Shown in pieces: positions 44,026 through 53,002 of a stretch of DNA of 64,000 nt. The notes under the pieces were generated by a model that worked only from the letters and a program-made list of their open reading frames with translations, was not told where the DNA came from and did no database searches. Source of the DNA: Gaeumannomyces sp. JS-464 (lineage: Eukaryota; Ascomycota; Sordariomycetes; Magnaporthales; Magnaporthaceae); contig NGZR01000006.1 in the NCBI GenBank assembly GCA_002197995.1, positions 1,116,001 through 1,180,000 on the forward strand. Reading direction: 5' to 3'. Both the position numbers and the translations under genes were made by a program. The first letter of the stretch is position 1. Every line of letters starts with the position of its first letter.

Positions 44026-46972
44026 TTTGCGCGGTTTAAAAGCAGCCGCGTTTAATCTGCCTTTTAAAAATAAAACGCGGGCGTACAATCTGTCGTTTTT
44101 TAGCGACATTTTTCCCTATATAAATTAGTAGGAAATCGATATATTACCGAATAAATAAATCGCCCGCTTATTTGCATGCCTGTATAAACTATGCGAGGCT
44201 TAAACCCTAGTTATACAATTAATTAAAAAGTGCAAATGCAATTAATTACTTAAAAATAAAGCTATTTAAGCCAAAACGGGATTAATAAAATCGCTTAAAC
44301 CAGCTTTTTCGTTTTGGGTATTAAAATTAGCGGCATTTAATGCAAAAGTTACGCTTTCTTCCGTATTTGTACCTTTTAAAAAGGATACCTCGTACTTTTC
44401 CGCCGTATATTTACCGGGAAAAAAAATTCCCAAAGCTAAATTCGGGCCGTACTTTTCCCTTTAGTAAAACCGGATAACCTTCCAAACCGTCCTTTTGTTT
44501 TTTGCCGTAAATCGCCATAGCGTGTAAAAAGAAAGTGCTTTAATAGGTTGCCAAATAAAAGGAAAAGCTACGTCGTTTTTTTCCTTATCAAATTGTAAGC
44601 GGGCAAAAAGCAACGCTTTTTCCTGCAAAGCATAAAACCGATCGTTGCGCTTCCGGCGCTATTGCTAGTATTTGCCGAAAAGGGCTGCCTTATTAGCGAA
44701 GGCATTTTTTTAAAAGCGCACGAAGTTAGTAATCTTTTACGCTTAGCCTTTTTTAATCGCAAGCGCGCCCGCAACTGCTTAAACCGATTACCTTCCTTTC
44801 GCTTATAATCCGGCAACTAACGCTTAAATATCCGCAATTTTGTTTTTAAATCTTTGCTTTGCAAACGCCGGCGTTCCTTTCGTTTAAGGGCGAGGCGGTT
44901 ATTTTCGTTATTAATTGCCCGGAAACGCGTATCGTTTACCGAAATCGGGCTTATTTTAATAATTAAGCGGTTAAGAAAGTTCCTTTGCTTATGTTTAACT
45001 TTAGCCTTTTCGCGCCGGCGGAGCTTTTTAATCGCGCGAGCGTTTGTAAAAATAACTACGTGCGATGCTTTTTTCATTTTTAAAAAAACGTTAATTATCG
45101 TTAGCGAAATTGCCTTGCCCGAAAAAGTGGAAAAATGCAGCCTTTTTTTAAGCCAATCCTCGTACGGGATAATTTCTGATAAATTAAGCGATGGAATTTT
45201 AGCCTTTTTTTAATTTAACGCTATTAAATCCAGCGAAAGCGTTTTTAATAAAAGTAAAAGCTCGCCGTCGTTATTAAAAAAAAAGGTTAAAAATTAACCT
45301 CGGCGTTTAATCCGTCGGATTTATTTTATCGCATTTGAAATATACCCGATTTTTTAAAAGATAATTAACGCGGATTTAGCAAAAGTAAGCGGATTTTTAA
45401 AATTATTTAAAATAATTTCGAAATTAAAAAGCAATAACCCGCATTTTGCCTAAGCTGATTTAATCGTATTAATTTTAAAAGTTCGTCGGCGTATGTTTTT
45501 AAAACCGTTTAAAATTTTTAAACGGTTATAATTAATAGCGCTAAGCTCGATTTGTAACGCGAGGTCGCGCTAATACGTTGTTTTTTAAAAAAAAAAAAAC
45601 GTTAACGTCGAAAAGCTGCAATTTATACGTTATACACGGAAAAAACGGGAAAAGGATAATTTTTGCCTATTAGCATTTTTTTTAAAAGCTAAAAATAAAA
45701 TAAAATCCGTAATTATCGATTAATAATAGCTTATACTTATTAAAATTTAACGGTTTCGTATTTTCGAAAAAATAATCCAACTATTTAAGCGTAATAAAAT
45801 CGTTAATCCAGCCGTTTTCGCTTATAGTAAACTTCGTACCCGGTTTAAAAAAGTTAAAAATATGCTTCCCGGTAATACTAATACTAAAAAGGATTATAAA
45901 CGGAAAGATTGTTAAGCCCGAAACCGCGCAAATTTCGATAACCGTTACGAACGCCCGATAATTTGGATCGTTTTAAAATTACGTTTTGATTTTCGTATAG
46001 CATTAAACGAAACTTCCTTTAAATACGCCGATTTTAAATCTAATTTTATCGGAATTCCAAAAGTTTTTCGGTTTAATTTTATACTTTTCGACGCACCGCG
46101 CGTAAATATCCGAACCATTTTTTAAACACCAGTTTGTTTTAAACGGCGCGTTTTTTTACAGCTCGTGGCCGCCTTTTTGCGCGCTTTAAAAAAATGCTTA
46201 TAAACGTTAAGCCAATTTTGCGACCATTTTTTACTAGCCTCGTTTAAAAACGGCTTAAATCGGCGGCGGAAAATCGAGTTAACGGCGTGGGTTATTGCAA
46301 AAGCGGTAATCGCGTTTTTTAAAAAAAGTAAATTAAATTAGCACTATAATATAGCTAAATTTAAATTAAATGCCTTTTTTAACCGGTAGATTATTTCCAA
46401 TTAGCTTAAGCGAATAACGCGAGGTTTTCGATATCGTTAATCGTTTTACCATGCCCGCCGTTATCCCGGCGCGAGCTTACGCCTTTTAAGCGCCTTTAAA
46501 AAAAGCGGGGGCATAATCCGTAATGCTTCGCCGTTTGCGCCGCGCTTTTAAACCGGCCGCAATTAACGTTTTCCATAGCAGCTAAAATCCAGGCCTCGAC
46601 GATTTAAACTGCAGCGAGCTTCGTTTGGTTCCGGATTTTGGTCATTTGGGCGGGATTTGGGCGTAAAAAACAAAAGGGCAAAGCAGCAAAAAGCCTCGTG
46701 CGGAAGGGTTAAATTAAAGCCCGCTAACCGCGATCGCGATCGCTTTACGCGTAAAAAATGGCAAGTTATATTTACGCGTTAGTTGGATCCGGCCCGTGCG
46801 GCATGCAGTTAAACGTGCGATTTATTTATTCGATGGTACATCGATTTCCTGCTAATTTATGTGGGGAAAAATGTCGCTAAAAAACGACAAATTGCTTTGA
46901 AAACGACAGATTGCACGTCTGCACTTTATCCCCAAAAGGCCGATTCGTGCGGCTGCTTTAAAGCCGCACAAG
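44026..46972 (-). mobile_element. Pogo-type DNA transposon with long TIRs
   Basis: Terminal inverted repeats of about 110-120 bp: the left arm at 44026-44140 carries GCGCGGTTTAAAAGCAGCCGC ... CAATCTGTCGTTTTTTAGCG ... AAATTAG. The reverse complement of 46850-46972 carries GTGCGGCTTTAAAGCAGCCGC and CAATCTGTCGTTTT with the same ends. TA lies at both outer borders (44024-44025, 46973-46974). A minus-strand transposase lies between. The interior is RIP-decayed while the right TIR is nearly clean, so the GC-balanced island starts here. Confidence 0.8.
44568..46635 (-). pseudogene. Pogo-type transposase relic
   Basis: It starts near 46635 with MTKIRNQTKLAAV, then IVEAWILAAMENVNCGRF and the helix-turn-helix text KSAAQTAKHYGLCPRFF and RRLKGVSSRRDNGGHGK, a psq/CENP-B-like DNA-binding domain. 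The middle is badly decayed and DDE residues cannot be assigned. The C-terminal part is one frame with a single stop from 45077 to 44568 (KASHVVIFTNARAIKKLRR, KQRNFLNRL, KRKERRRLQSKDLKTK), a basic coiled-coil tail usual for these transposases. Confidence 0.7.
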
Positions 46973-47214
46973 TACTACCAAAGGGCGCAGCAATAGGCAG
47001 GTTAAAATTGCCCGCAGTACTAAGAGCGGGGAAATCTTTCGAAGCTTGCGTGCAAACCGTCGAACGGGCGAACCCGCTTCCCCTAGTGGACGGCCGCCTC
47101 GGCCGCGACGAGAAGGATAAGCGCATGCACCAGGCCCACCCCTCGACCACTGCAGTAGCACCAAGGGCCGAAGTAAACACTTCACAAACCAGTGCCCGCC
47201 ACAGAAACCTTCCT

Positions 47215-48437
47215 TCACGCCATCTCACCGATAATCCCCTTGAACTCGGTCAGACATTCGGTCCAGGCCGCCGCGCCATCTGCTTCCGCCCACCTCCCGA
47301 CCTTGTCCATGCCCTCGAGGTCGGCGATCATCCGGTGTTCGTCCGTGGTCCCGTCCAGCACCGAGTCGCCGCCGAGCCCCAGGACGAGAGAGTACAGTGC
47401 CACGGCACCCTCGACCCGGCATGCCTCTGCCACGTGCCGTACACACCGCGACCCCGCCAGGCGCCCGTCGTCACCGCTCAGGACCGAGAAGCTTTGGAAA
47501 ACCGTCCTTCCCGTGCCGTCGTCGCTACTGTTTCCCACCGCTGCTGTTGCATTGCCCCTTTGCCGCAGGAGCGCGCGCAATTCCACCTCGTAGCCAGTGC
47601 CTGGGTAGAACCGGTTCTGCACCACTGAAACGGGCGGCAGGGGCGCGCCGGTACCAGCATCGCCGCCGCTTGCCGCCAACAGCTCCAGGAGGCGGAGGAC
47701 GTCGGCCAGCGCGGCGTTGCTGATGCCTAGGCTGCGCACGCTGCCCCGTCGCACAAACTCGGCCATTGCGCGCCACGCCTCCGCTGTGCCCTCGGGCGTC
47801 GGCAGCGGCGAATGCAGCACCAGGCAGTCGATCCACGGCTCGGGCTCGTCGGGCGTGGACAAGTTCGCTAGCGACGCCGCTACCGACGCGCGCACCTGAT
47901 CGGCCACGGGTGCGGCCGGATCGTAGGGGGTTTGCGCGGCGCACCGGGCGACAGATCCTGCCCGCCAGGCGGCGTGTACTTTGTCTGCAGGAAGAGGTCG
48001 CGGCGCGCCAGCAGCCCGTCGGAGATGGCGCGCCGGACGCCTTCGCCGACGAGGTCCTCGCGGTAGTGGCGCGGCTGGGCGGCCGTGTCGACGCCACGGA
48101 AGCCGGCGCGCAAGGCCGCGTACACCAGGGACGCGGTCCGGTCCTCCTTCCAGGCCGTGCCGTAAAGCAGCTTCGGTTGCGTGACTGCTCCTCCGCTGCC
48201 GGGGAGGGTAAGGTCTGCCGCCAGGGCAGATGAGGTGTGCGGGCCGGGGACACGTGCTGGATGCCGCCCAGGGTCACTGCCACCCAGGATCCGGACTTCA
48301 GAGGGGACAGCATTTATAAACGCCTTGAAAGCGTCGCCTTCCCGATTTACAACGCTTGGGACACCGAATGTTAGGAAGCCAGCTAAAGCCAGCGATAATG
48401 GAAGGAATAGCGTCATTTTGGAATTGAAAGCAAACAT
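47215..48437 (-). pseudogene. Aldo/keto reductase, frameshifted, with foreign N-terminus
   Basis: Predicted NAD(P)H-dependent oxidoreductase of the aldo/keto reductase superfamily (TIM barrel, cytosolic carbonyl reduction; substrate unknown). The first frame (48437 to about 47930) holds PKLLYGTAWKEDRTASLVY, the catalytic Asp in GVDTAAQP, Tyr in HYREDLVGEG and Lys in LFLQTKYTPPGGQDL. The second frame (47907 to the stop at 47215) holds the catalytic His in DCLVLHSP and the cofactor-side motif SLGISN. The text YDPAAPVADQVRASV lies in the second frame, so one base is missing around 47926-47945, next to a run of five G. The family start would be near the ALAADLTLPG segment, but no ATG is there. 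Instead the frame extends into a signal-peptide-like leader. It could be a pseudogene or an assembly error. Confidence 0.8.
48300..48437 (-). pseudogene. Signal-peptide module fused upstream of the aldo/keto reductase
   Basis: The first ~45 codons of the frame start at 48437 (or the Met at 48416) and read MTLFLPLSLALAGFLTFGVP then SVVNREGDAFKAF and AVPSEVRILGG. This is a secretory leader unlike any aldo/keto reductase N-terminus. It resembles the small secreted protein at 51667: both have SLALA, then GxPS with a V/I-N pair, and a PSE-I/V motif. I infer a fragment of a related secreted-protein gene joined to a reductase that lost its own start. Confidence 0.45.
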
Positions 48438-48440
48438 GTA

Positions 48441-49645
48441 AACAGTCAGGCAGTAATGGTAAACTATTTATTATTGGGTAAAAGCAGTTGGGGAAAAAGA
48501 CATATGACGATAGATGGAGACGGAATTCGACACCCTTTGAGATTTGGCACCTCGCCCTGACGGGGATCGAATGGCTTACTGGGACCACCTTCTGGCGACT
48601 CTCAGTCTTTTACCCAGTTCCTCGAAGCCGTAGGCCAGTAGCCTTTCATTTAATAAACTTCATGGACAGCAAGGTCCCCAGACTGCGACCTGGCTTTGTG
48701 CACCTTCCTTTAACTTTGGCGGGAGCGGCAACGTATATGACTGCCCCCACTTCGTCGTTTCATGAAAACGCCTCACGAGACGCTTTCTGCGCCTCTATGT
48801 GAGCTGTGGGACTTCGCTCGGCGCTACCGCGCGGCGACCACGTCTGCACCTCCAGTTCTCCCCGCAGGGCCGGGGCCACTTTGAGCAGCGCGTCCAGGGG
48901 CCCCGTTCATCTAGTCGTCAGCGCATTTAATGGCCCTAGGGAGGCGGGAGGGGGACAGGGACAGCACTGACTATAGAGTTAATGAACCTAATCTAACCTG
49001 ATCTAGCTTCGAAGTTCAGCACCCTATAAAGTTCGGGCACAAGCAGGGGATTCCTGTCAATCGCCGGGTTTGAGGCCGACCACAGTACCTGTAAGTGCCA
49101 TCTACGGTGGGGGTAATTATCATACGAGAAATGGTATGCTTGATTTCCGCATACGCTCCTATGTAACGTACTGACGCGGCTTTCTACGGGATCAGCAAGC
49201 ACCTTTCTGTTAGCTTTGAATGCCAGGTGACTATGCCCAGCTGACATACCATGCTACTTCCCAGTTAACCCCCCTCTATGCGAATTTTTGTTGCCCGGCG
49301 TCGCGCCTCCCTGCAGACCTGCCTCTTCATTTCTCGCCGCCTCTTCACCATCTCACCGTCTCTTCACAGTGTCTTACCAGCAAGGACTGTTATTTCTGCC
49401 CAGTAAGAACTTTGATCCGCATTTATTTCTTCAAAGCGATGTTACTAAAATCCTGATTTGTTTGATTTAGGCCGCTCACTTCACGCGTTGCGCCTGTGGG
49501 CATACTACAGCTGCTGAACTTGTTTCCCTGCTGGTATAGTATCCCCATCAACTCCCAATTTCCCCAATTCACGCGATTCGCGTACCACTTCAAATAGAAG
49601 GAATAGAATACTTACTATTCAATCATCAGCAGTGCTACATCAAAG
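48441..49645. other. Intergenic region, no gene seen
   Basis: Balanced base composition. Open frames are under 105 codons with no recognisable domain. It separates the divergent aldo/keto reductase (leftward) and UstYa-like gene (rightward), so it should contain their promoters if they are expressed. A pyrimidine-rich stretch at about 49315-49385 is typical of fungal 5' regions. Confidence 0.6.
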
Positions 49646-50328
49646 ATGTCAACACCATTATCCACATACCACAAACTAGGAAACAACGATCAACCGGAAG
49701 GGCAATGGCTTGCCGACGCCGACGGAGGGTGGGAGGCTCCCGATGTCGGCCGTACACAGAAGCCATACAGATGCTCGACCCGCCGTGCTGTTGTTTTAGC
49801 ATGGACGCTGTGCGTCGTTGTTCTCGCGCTCTACGGCCTGTTCGACTTGGTGCTACGTGCATACCACGCGATTGCTCCCAAAAATGACAACTCGTGCTCC
49901 TGCGGACGCTCCGTTACCGAAGCAGTAGCCATGGGCTGCAAATACGACTTGATGGCTGCAGCCTGGCTGCCCGATCGGTGCCGCGACGAGGAGTTGTCGG
50001 CTGAATTTGACCGAGCAGGCCCGGGGCCCGGCGGAGCTTGGGATTATTTCGCAGACGAAAATGGTACCATCCCCCTCGTTCCGTCCGAGGTTGGCCTTAT
50101 TGCAGATACGGACAACTTGTATTACACCACAAACGAGTGGCACATTGCCCATTGCGTTTACTTCTGAGGAAGCAATTTCGGTCCAGGTTCCTAGGCACTG
50201 TGGTTGAAGCGAGATTCGATAACGAGCGTCACATAAAGCACTGCGGCAGGGTGTTTTTGGAAAACGTCGTTATCAAGTTTGTGGATACTAGCCAGGGAGC
50301 TGCTCTCGACAGCTCTGGACTTAGCTGA
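49646..50328 (+). pseudogene. UstYa-like (DUF3328-type) membrane protein, one-base frameshift
   Basis: Starts at ATG 49646 (context CAAAGATGTC). Residues 1-46 are cytosolic, residues 47-72 form one membrane segment (RRAVVLAWTLCVVVLALYGL and onward), and the remainder is luminal. It has CSCGRS at about residue 84, GCKYDLMAAAWLP, RCRDEEL, then WDYFADENG and the first HxxHC motif (WHIAHCVYF). A TGA follows at 50165-50167. In the +1 frame the sequence continues as RKQFRSRFLGTVVEAR with a second HxxHC (HIKHC) and ends at 50328. Family members have Trp-Arg-Lys after the first motif, so one base is missing near 50163. Paired HxxHC motifs define UstYa-type oxidases of fungal peptide and other secondary metabolism. 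Membership here rests on motifs only. Confidence 0.65.
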
Positions 50329-50329
50329 G

Positions 50330-51480
50330 ATTGCCGGCTGGCCTACTGTCGAATCAGAGCATATAATTATAAAAAGGCAATCTTTGTACACCTTCCAGGT
50401 GACAATCTTGCACGTGCACCACACGTCCGGTTATCGCAGCCGTGACTCCCACACCGGGGCCGACGAGCTGCTGGGTGCTAGGGAAGACGATGCGTCCGAG
50501 AGGGTATCCGAGGGCCTACCCTTTCCGCACTTCCAATCAGATGGTATGGCCGCACCTTTGAGGATCGCTGCTCTTGTGACACTCGGTTCCGCGGCGGGGC
50601 GGGCACGTCACGTTATCGGGAGCCACAATGGGACCATCGTTTTCTCACTAGCCCTTTTGACCTCTGGCTTCCTTCCCAACTGCAACCTATGCTGGGCCCG
50701 TCGGGAGCTAGCTAAGAAGGATTTATCCCGTGTAACGTGCTTGCATGTTCAGGTACGCCCGGCCTATGGCACTGAGGACTGGGAGCCGTGCTTGGCAGTG
50801 GCACTGGAGCGTGACTTCGCCACCCTTGCTGGTGAATCATCCGCCCTGACGTTGGCCCCTTTCTTTCTGCTTTGCATCTCAAGCTTTCCTCTTCTTGCCC
50901 AGGTGTTGCGGATACCCGGCCTACCTGCTGCGGGGACTGTTCGGCTTACCAGATCCAGAGCAGATACTGGCGGGTTCGCGGCTGCGCCAACCAGGGCCGA
51001 GCCCGAGCCGCCAGTCCGTGCCATGTAGATGTCGGCGGTCTGCCCCTGCACCCACACAACGCCAGACGCCACTACGAGGTAATTCTTGGCAGCGGTCCAA
51101 GTCCTGTCGTTATGCACACAATTTGGAAGCTAATTAGAGGATAACAGCGCGAAGAACTCGAAGCTCGCGGCGCGCGACAGGGGTGTTTCCCGCAAGGCTG
51201 CGTATCAAAAGGGTCAGACATGTAACCGAGGCGGTCCATGGCTGCTTCGAGAAGATGATAATTTGACTTCCAACTTTTCCGTCTCGACATATCCGCGCAG
51301 CAATAAGGGAGGCCGCGTCAGCATGTGCCTGGGAAGCGATACGAAAGTTAAAACATGGCAGATTTAAACTTTATGTTGACTCAGTGTCCAGCCTGAAACA
51401 AAATTTCGTCACGGCTAACGTTGTCGGCAAAATATCACCGTCAGGCAAGAGCTATGGCAGTCCCCATTCCATTTGATGAT
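50330..51480. other. Region without a confident gene
   Basis: It contains a 249-codon plus frame (50279-51028) and minus frames at 51290-51072 and 51117-50764. The minus pair reads LLEAAMDRLGYMSDPFDTQP then WTAAKNYLVVASGVVWVQG and DIYMARTGGSGSALVG, which has protein-like composition but no family I recognise. It could be exons of a decayed gene on the minus strand. The plus frame is more likely its shadow. Confidence 0.35.
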
Positions 51481-51517
51481 TTCGGTTTCTGCCCGGATTA
51501 AGCCTCTTCTCCTCTTC

Positions 51518-51524
51518 TATATAA
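51518..51524 (+). promoter_or_regulatory. TATA box of the small secreted protein gene
   Basis: TATATAA lies 143 bp upstream of the ATG at 51667, followed by a pyrimidine-rich, A-rich leader with CCATC and ACC strings typical of fungal 5' UTRs. Confidence 0.55.
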
Positions 51525-51666
51525 CTATCCGTAAACATATTTACGCTCGCTTTCTTTGAGGTGAACAAGAAACTGAAAATTACCATCTACCAATCTTTAC
51601 CACCGTCCAGCCGTTTACACCCATTACTCACCCGGCGCCTCGCCTACCTCGTCCATCCCTATCAAG

Positions 51667-51876
51667 ATGAAGCTTTCCCTCGCAATGTCGCTTGCTCTCG
51701 CTGCCTCGGCGCTTGGTGCCCCAAGCTTTATCAATCAGAAAGACCACATTCTCAACGCGCGCAGTAACGCCCCAAGTGCTGGGCGTGTGAGTGCGGCGAA
51801 AGCGAATGCGCTTAAAGCTGCGGCGGCGCTTGCGAAAGTGAATGCGCGTGTAAGCGTTCTCCCCTCTGAAATCTAG
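51667..51876 (+). CDS. Small secreted protein (candidate effector), possibly truncated
   Basis: The ATG context ATCAAGATGAAG is good. Residues 1-18 are a textbook signal peptide (MKLSLAMSLALAASALGAP) with cleavage predicted near ALG-AP. The mature part is short, rich in Ala/Asn/Lys (VSAAKANALKAAAALAKV) and has no Cys. It stops at TAG 51874 after LPSEI. The same frame continues for 18 codons (VLTTMDADGHVEE...) to a TGA, so the TAG could be a RIP-type change of CAG shortening a longer protein. Role unknown. Secreted small proteins next to transposon-rich DNA are often effectors, but that is only context. Confidence 0.6.
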   Translation: MKLSLAMSLALAASALGAPSFINQKDHILNARSNAPSAGRVSAAKANALKAAAALAKVNARVSVLPSEI

Positions 51877-52236
51877 GTGCTGACGACAATGGATGCTGAT
51901 GGTCACGTAGAAGAAGGACGCTGTCGACGATGATGGCTACTAAGGAAAGGGACCGAACATCTGGCTGTTTCATATGACAAGTTCGAGAGCACTCTGTTGG
52001 AGGATTGTAAGCGCTTGGCCGTTGGGTGAGTTCTCTACGGAGTTTAAGCCTAGCTAACCATCCAGCGGTTCCTAACTGGACCGATTTCACGTGTGTGAAG
52101 AATTTGGTTATGTAGTGTAAGTAGTGAAATGGAACGGGATCCGGGTGCGTTGTTTTCCTTAAGTCGAGTGGGCTTTGCAAGTTGCTTAATTAGGACCATA
52201 TGCTGTCGGGTCTTCGGTTATTCCGTAACGTATATC
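51877..52236. other. Region between secreted protein gene and helicase fragment
   Basis: Balanced composition and no recognised coding segment. The minus frame 51812-52180 has no family signature. It may hold the 3' part of the secreted-protein gene. Confidence 0.5.
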
Positions 52237-52239
52237 GGT

Positions 52240-52389
52240 GCTAGGAGAAAGGTCCTCGATGCTATCGACGACAACGAGAGCATGTGCATGATTGCACCTA
52301 CCTCGGCTCGAAAGACCTTCATCTCTTTCTACGCTATGAAAAAAGTAATGCGGTGCCGCCACGACGACGTACTGGTGTATATGGCCCTG
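52240..52389 (+). pseudogene. DDX60/Ski2-like helicase fragment (motif I region)
   Basis: About 50 codons read RRKVLDAIDDNES then APTSARKTFISFYAMKKV and DDVLVYMA. This matches the start of the helicase core of DDX60-like DExD/H-box proteins: the Q-R-x-x-L-D-A-I-D region, Walker A A-P-T-S-A-G-K-T, and strand V-L-V-Y-V-A-P. Here the invariant Gly of Walker A is Arg, and the text ends just where motif Ia should begin. It joins directly, in another frame, to gypsy integrase sequence at 52394. It is therefore a gene fragment, not a working helicase. Confidence 0.65.
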
Positions 52390-53002
52390 ACAATTGCCCA
52401 TGAGGACGATCTTTATCGACTTTATTACAGGACTTCCGAGCGTTCCCGCCGAGGCCACGCCTTGGCATTTGAAAGGACACGACACCTACGAAGCCCTCCT
52501 GACGGTGACAGACAAGGCCACCAAGCGGACGCTGCTGATACCAGGTCACACAACGTACTTAGCGGAGGACCGGGGAACCATGCTGATAAGGACCATGATC
52601 CTTACCGACATGTGGAAGGAGTTGGGAACCAAGCTCCTTATGACAACGGCCTACCATCCCCAGGCCGATGGCGCTGCGGAGAGGAAGAACCAAACCGTGG
52701 AGGTCGCCATCCGTTTTCACCTGTTCGATAAGCCAGCCAGCAACCGGTTGGAAATACTGGTCCCCTTACAGTGGCATTTGAACAGCGCATACGCTGAAGC
52801 AGTGCGAGCCTCCCCCCACGAGCTACTCTTCGGATTTCGACTGCCCGACCCCATGGACGCTATCACGAACCAAAATAGGGACCCAGGATCAGCGGTGTTG
52901 CGGGAAGACCTCCGAAAGGACGCACAGCTGGCAGTCGATTTCACAGCTGCAGAGACGAAGCGTCGCTACGACTCGCAACACCGGCAAGAGAGCTTTGGAA
53001 AG

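Noticed and set aside
46861..47628. 255-codon plus-strand open frame, the longest on the plus strand in the island
   Set aside because: Its 5' part lies in the pogo-type TIR and most of the rest is antisense to the aldo/keto reductase. It has no domain signature.
47525..48313. 262-codon minus-strand open frame
   Set aside because: Out-of-frame with the reductase, Arg/Pro/Ser-rich as expected from the alternative frame of a GC-rich gene.
48535..48620. tRNA-like T-arm string near GGGGATCGAATGG
   Set aside because: No acceptor pairing or D arm can be built on either strand.
50279..51028. 249-codon plus-strand open frame
   Set aside because: It overlaps the end of the UstYa-like gene and an opposite-strand protein-like segment. 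No recognisable domain, and a gene starting inside its neighbour is unlikely.
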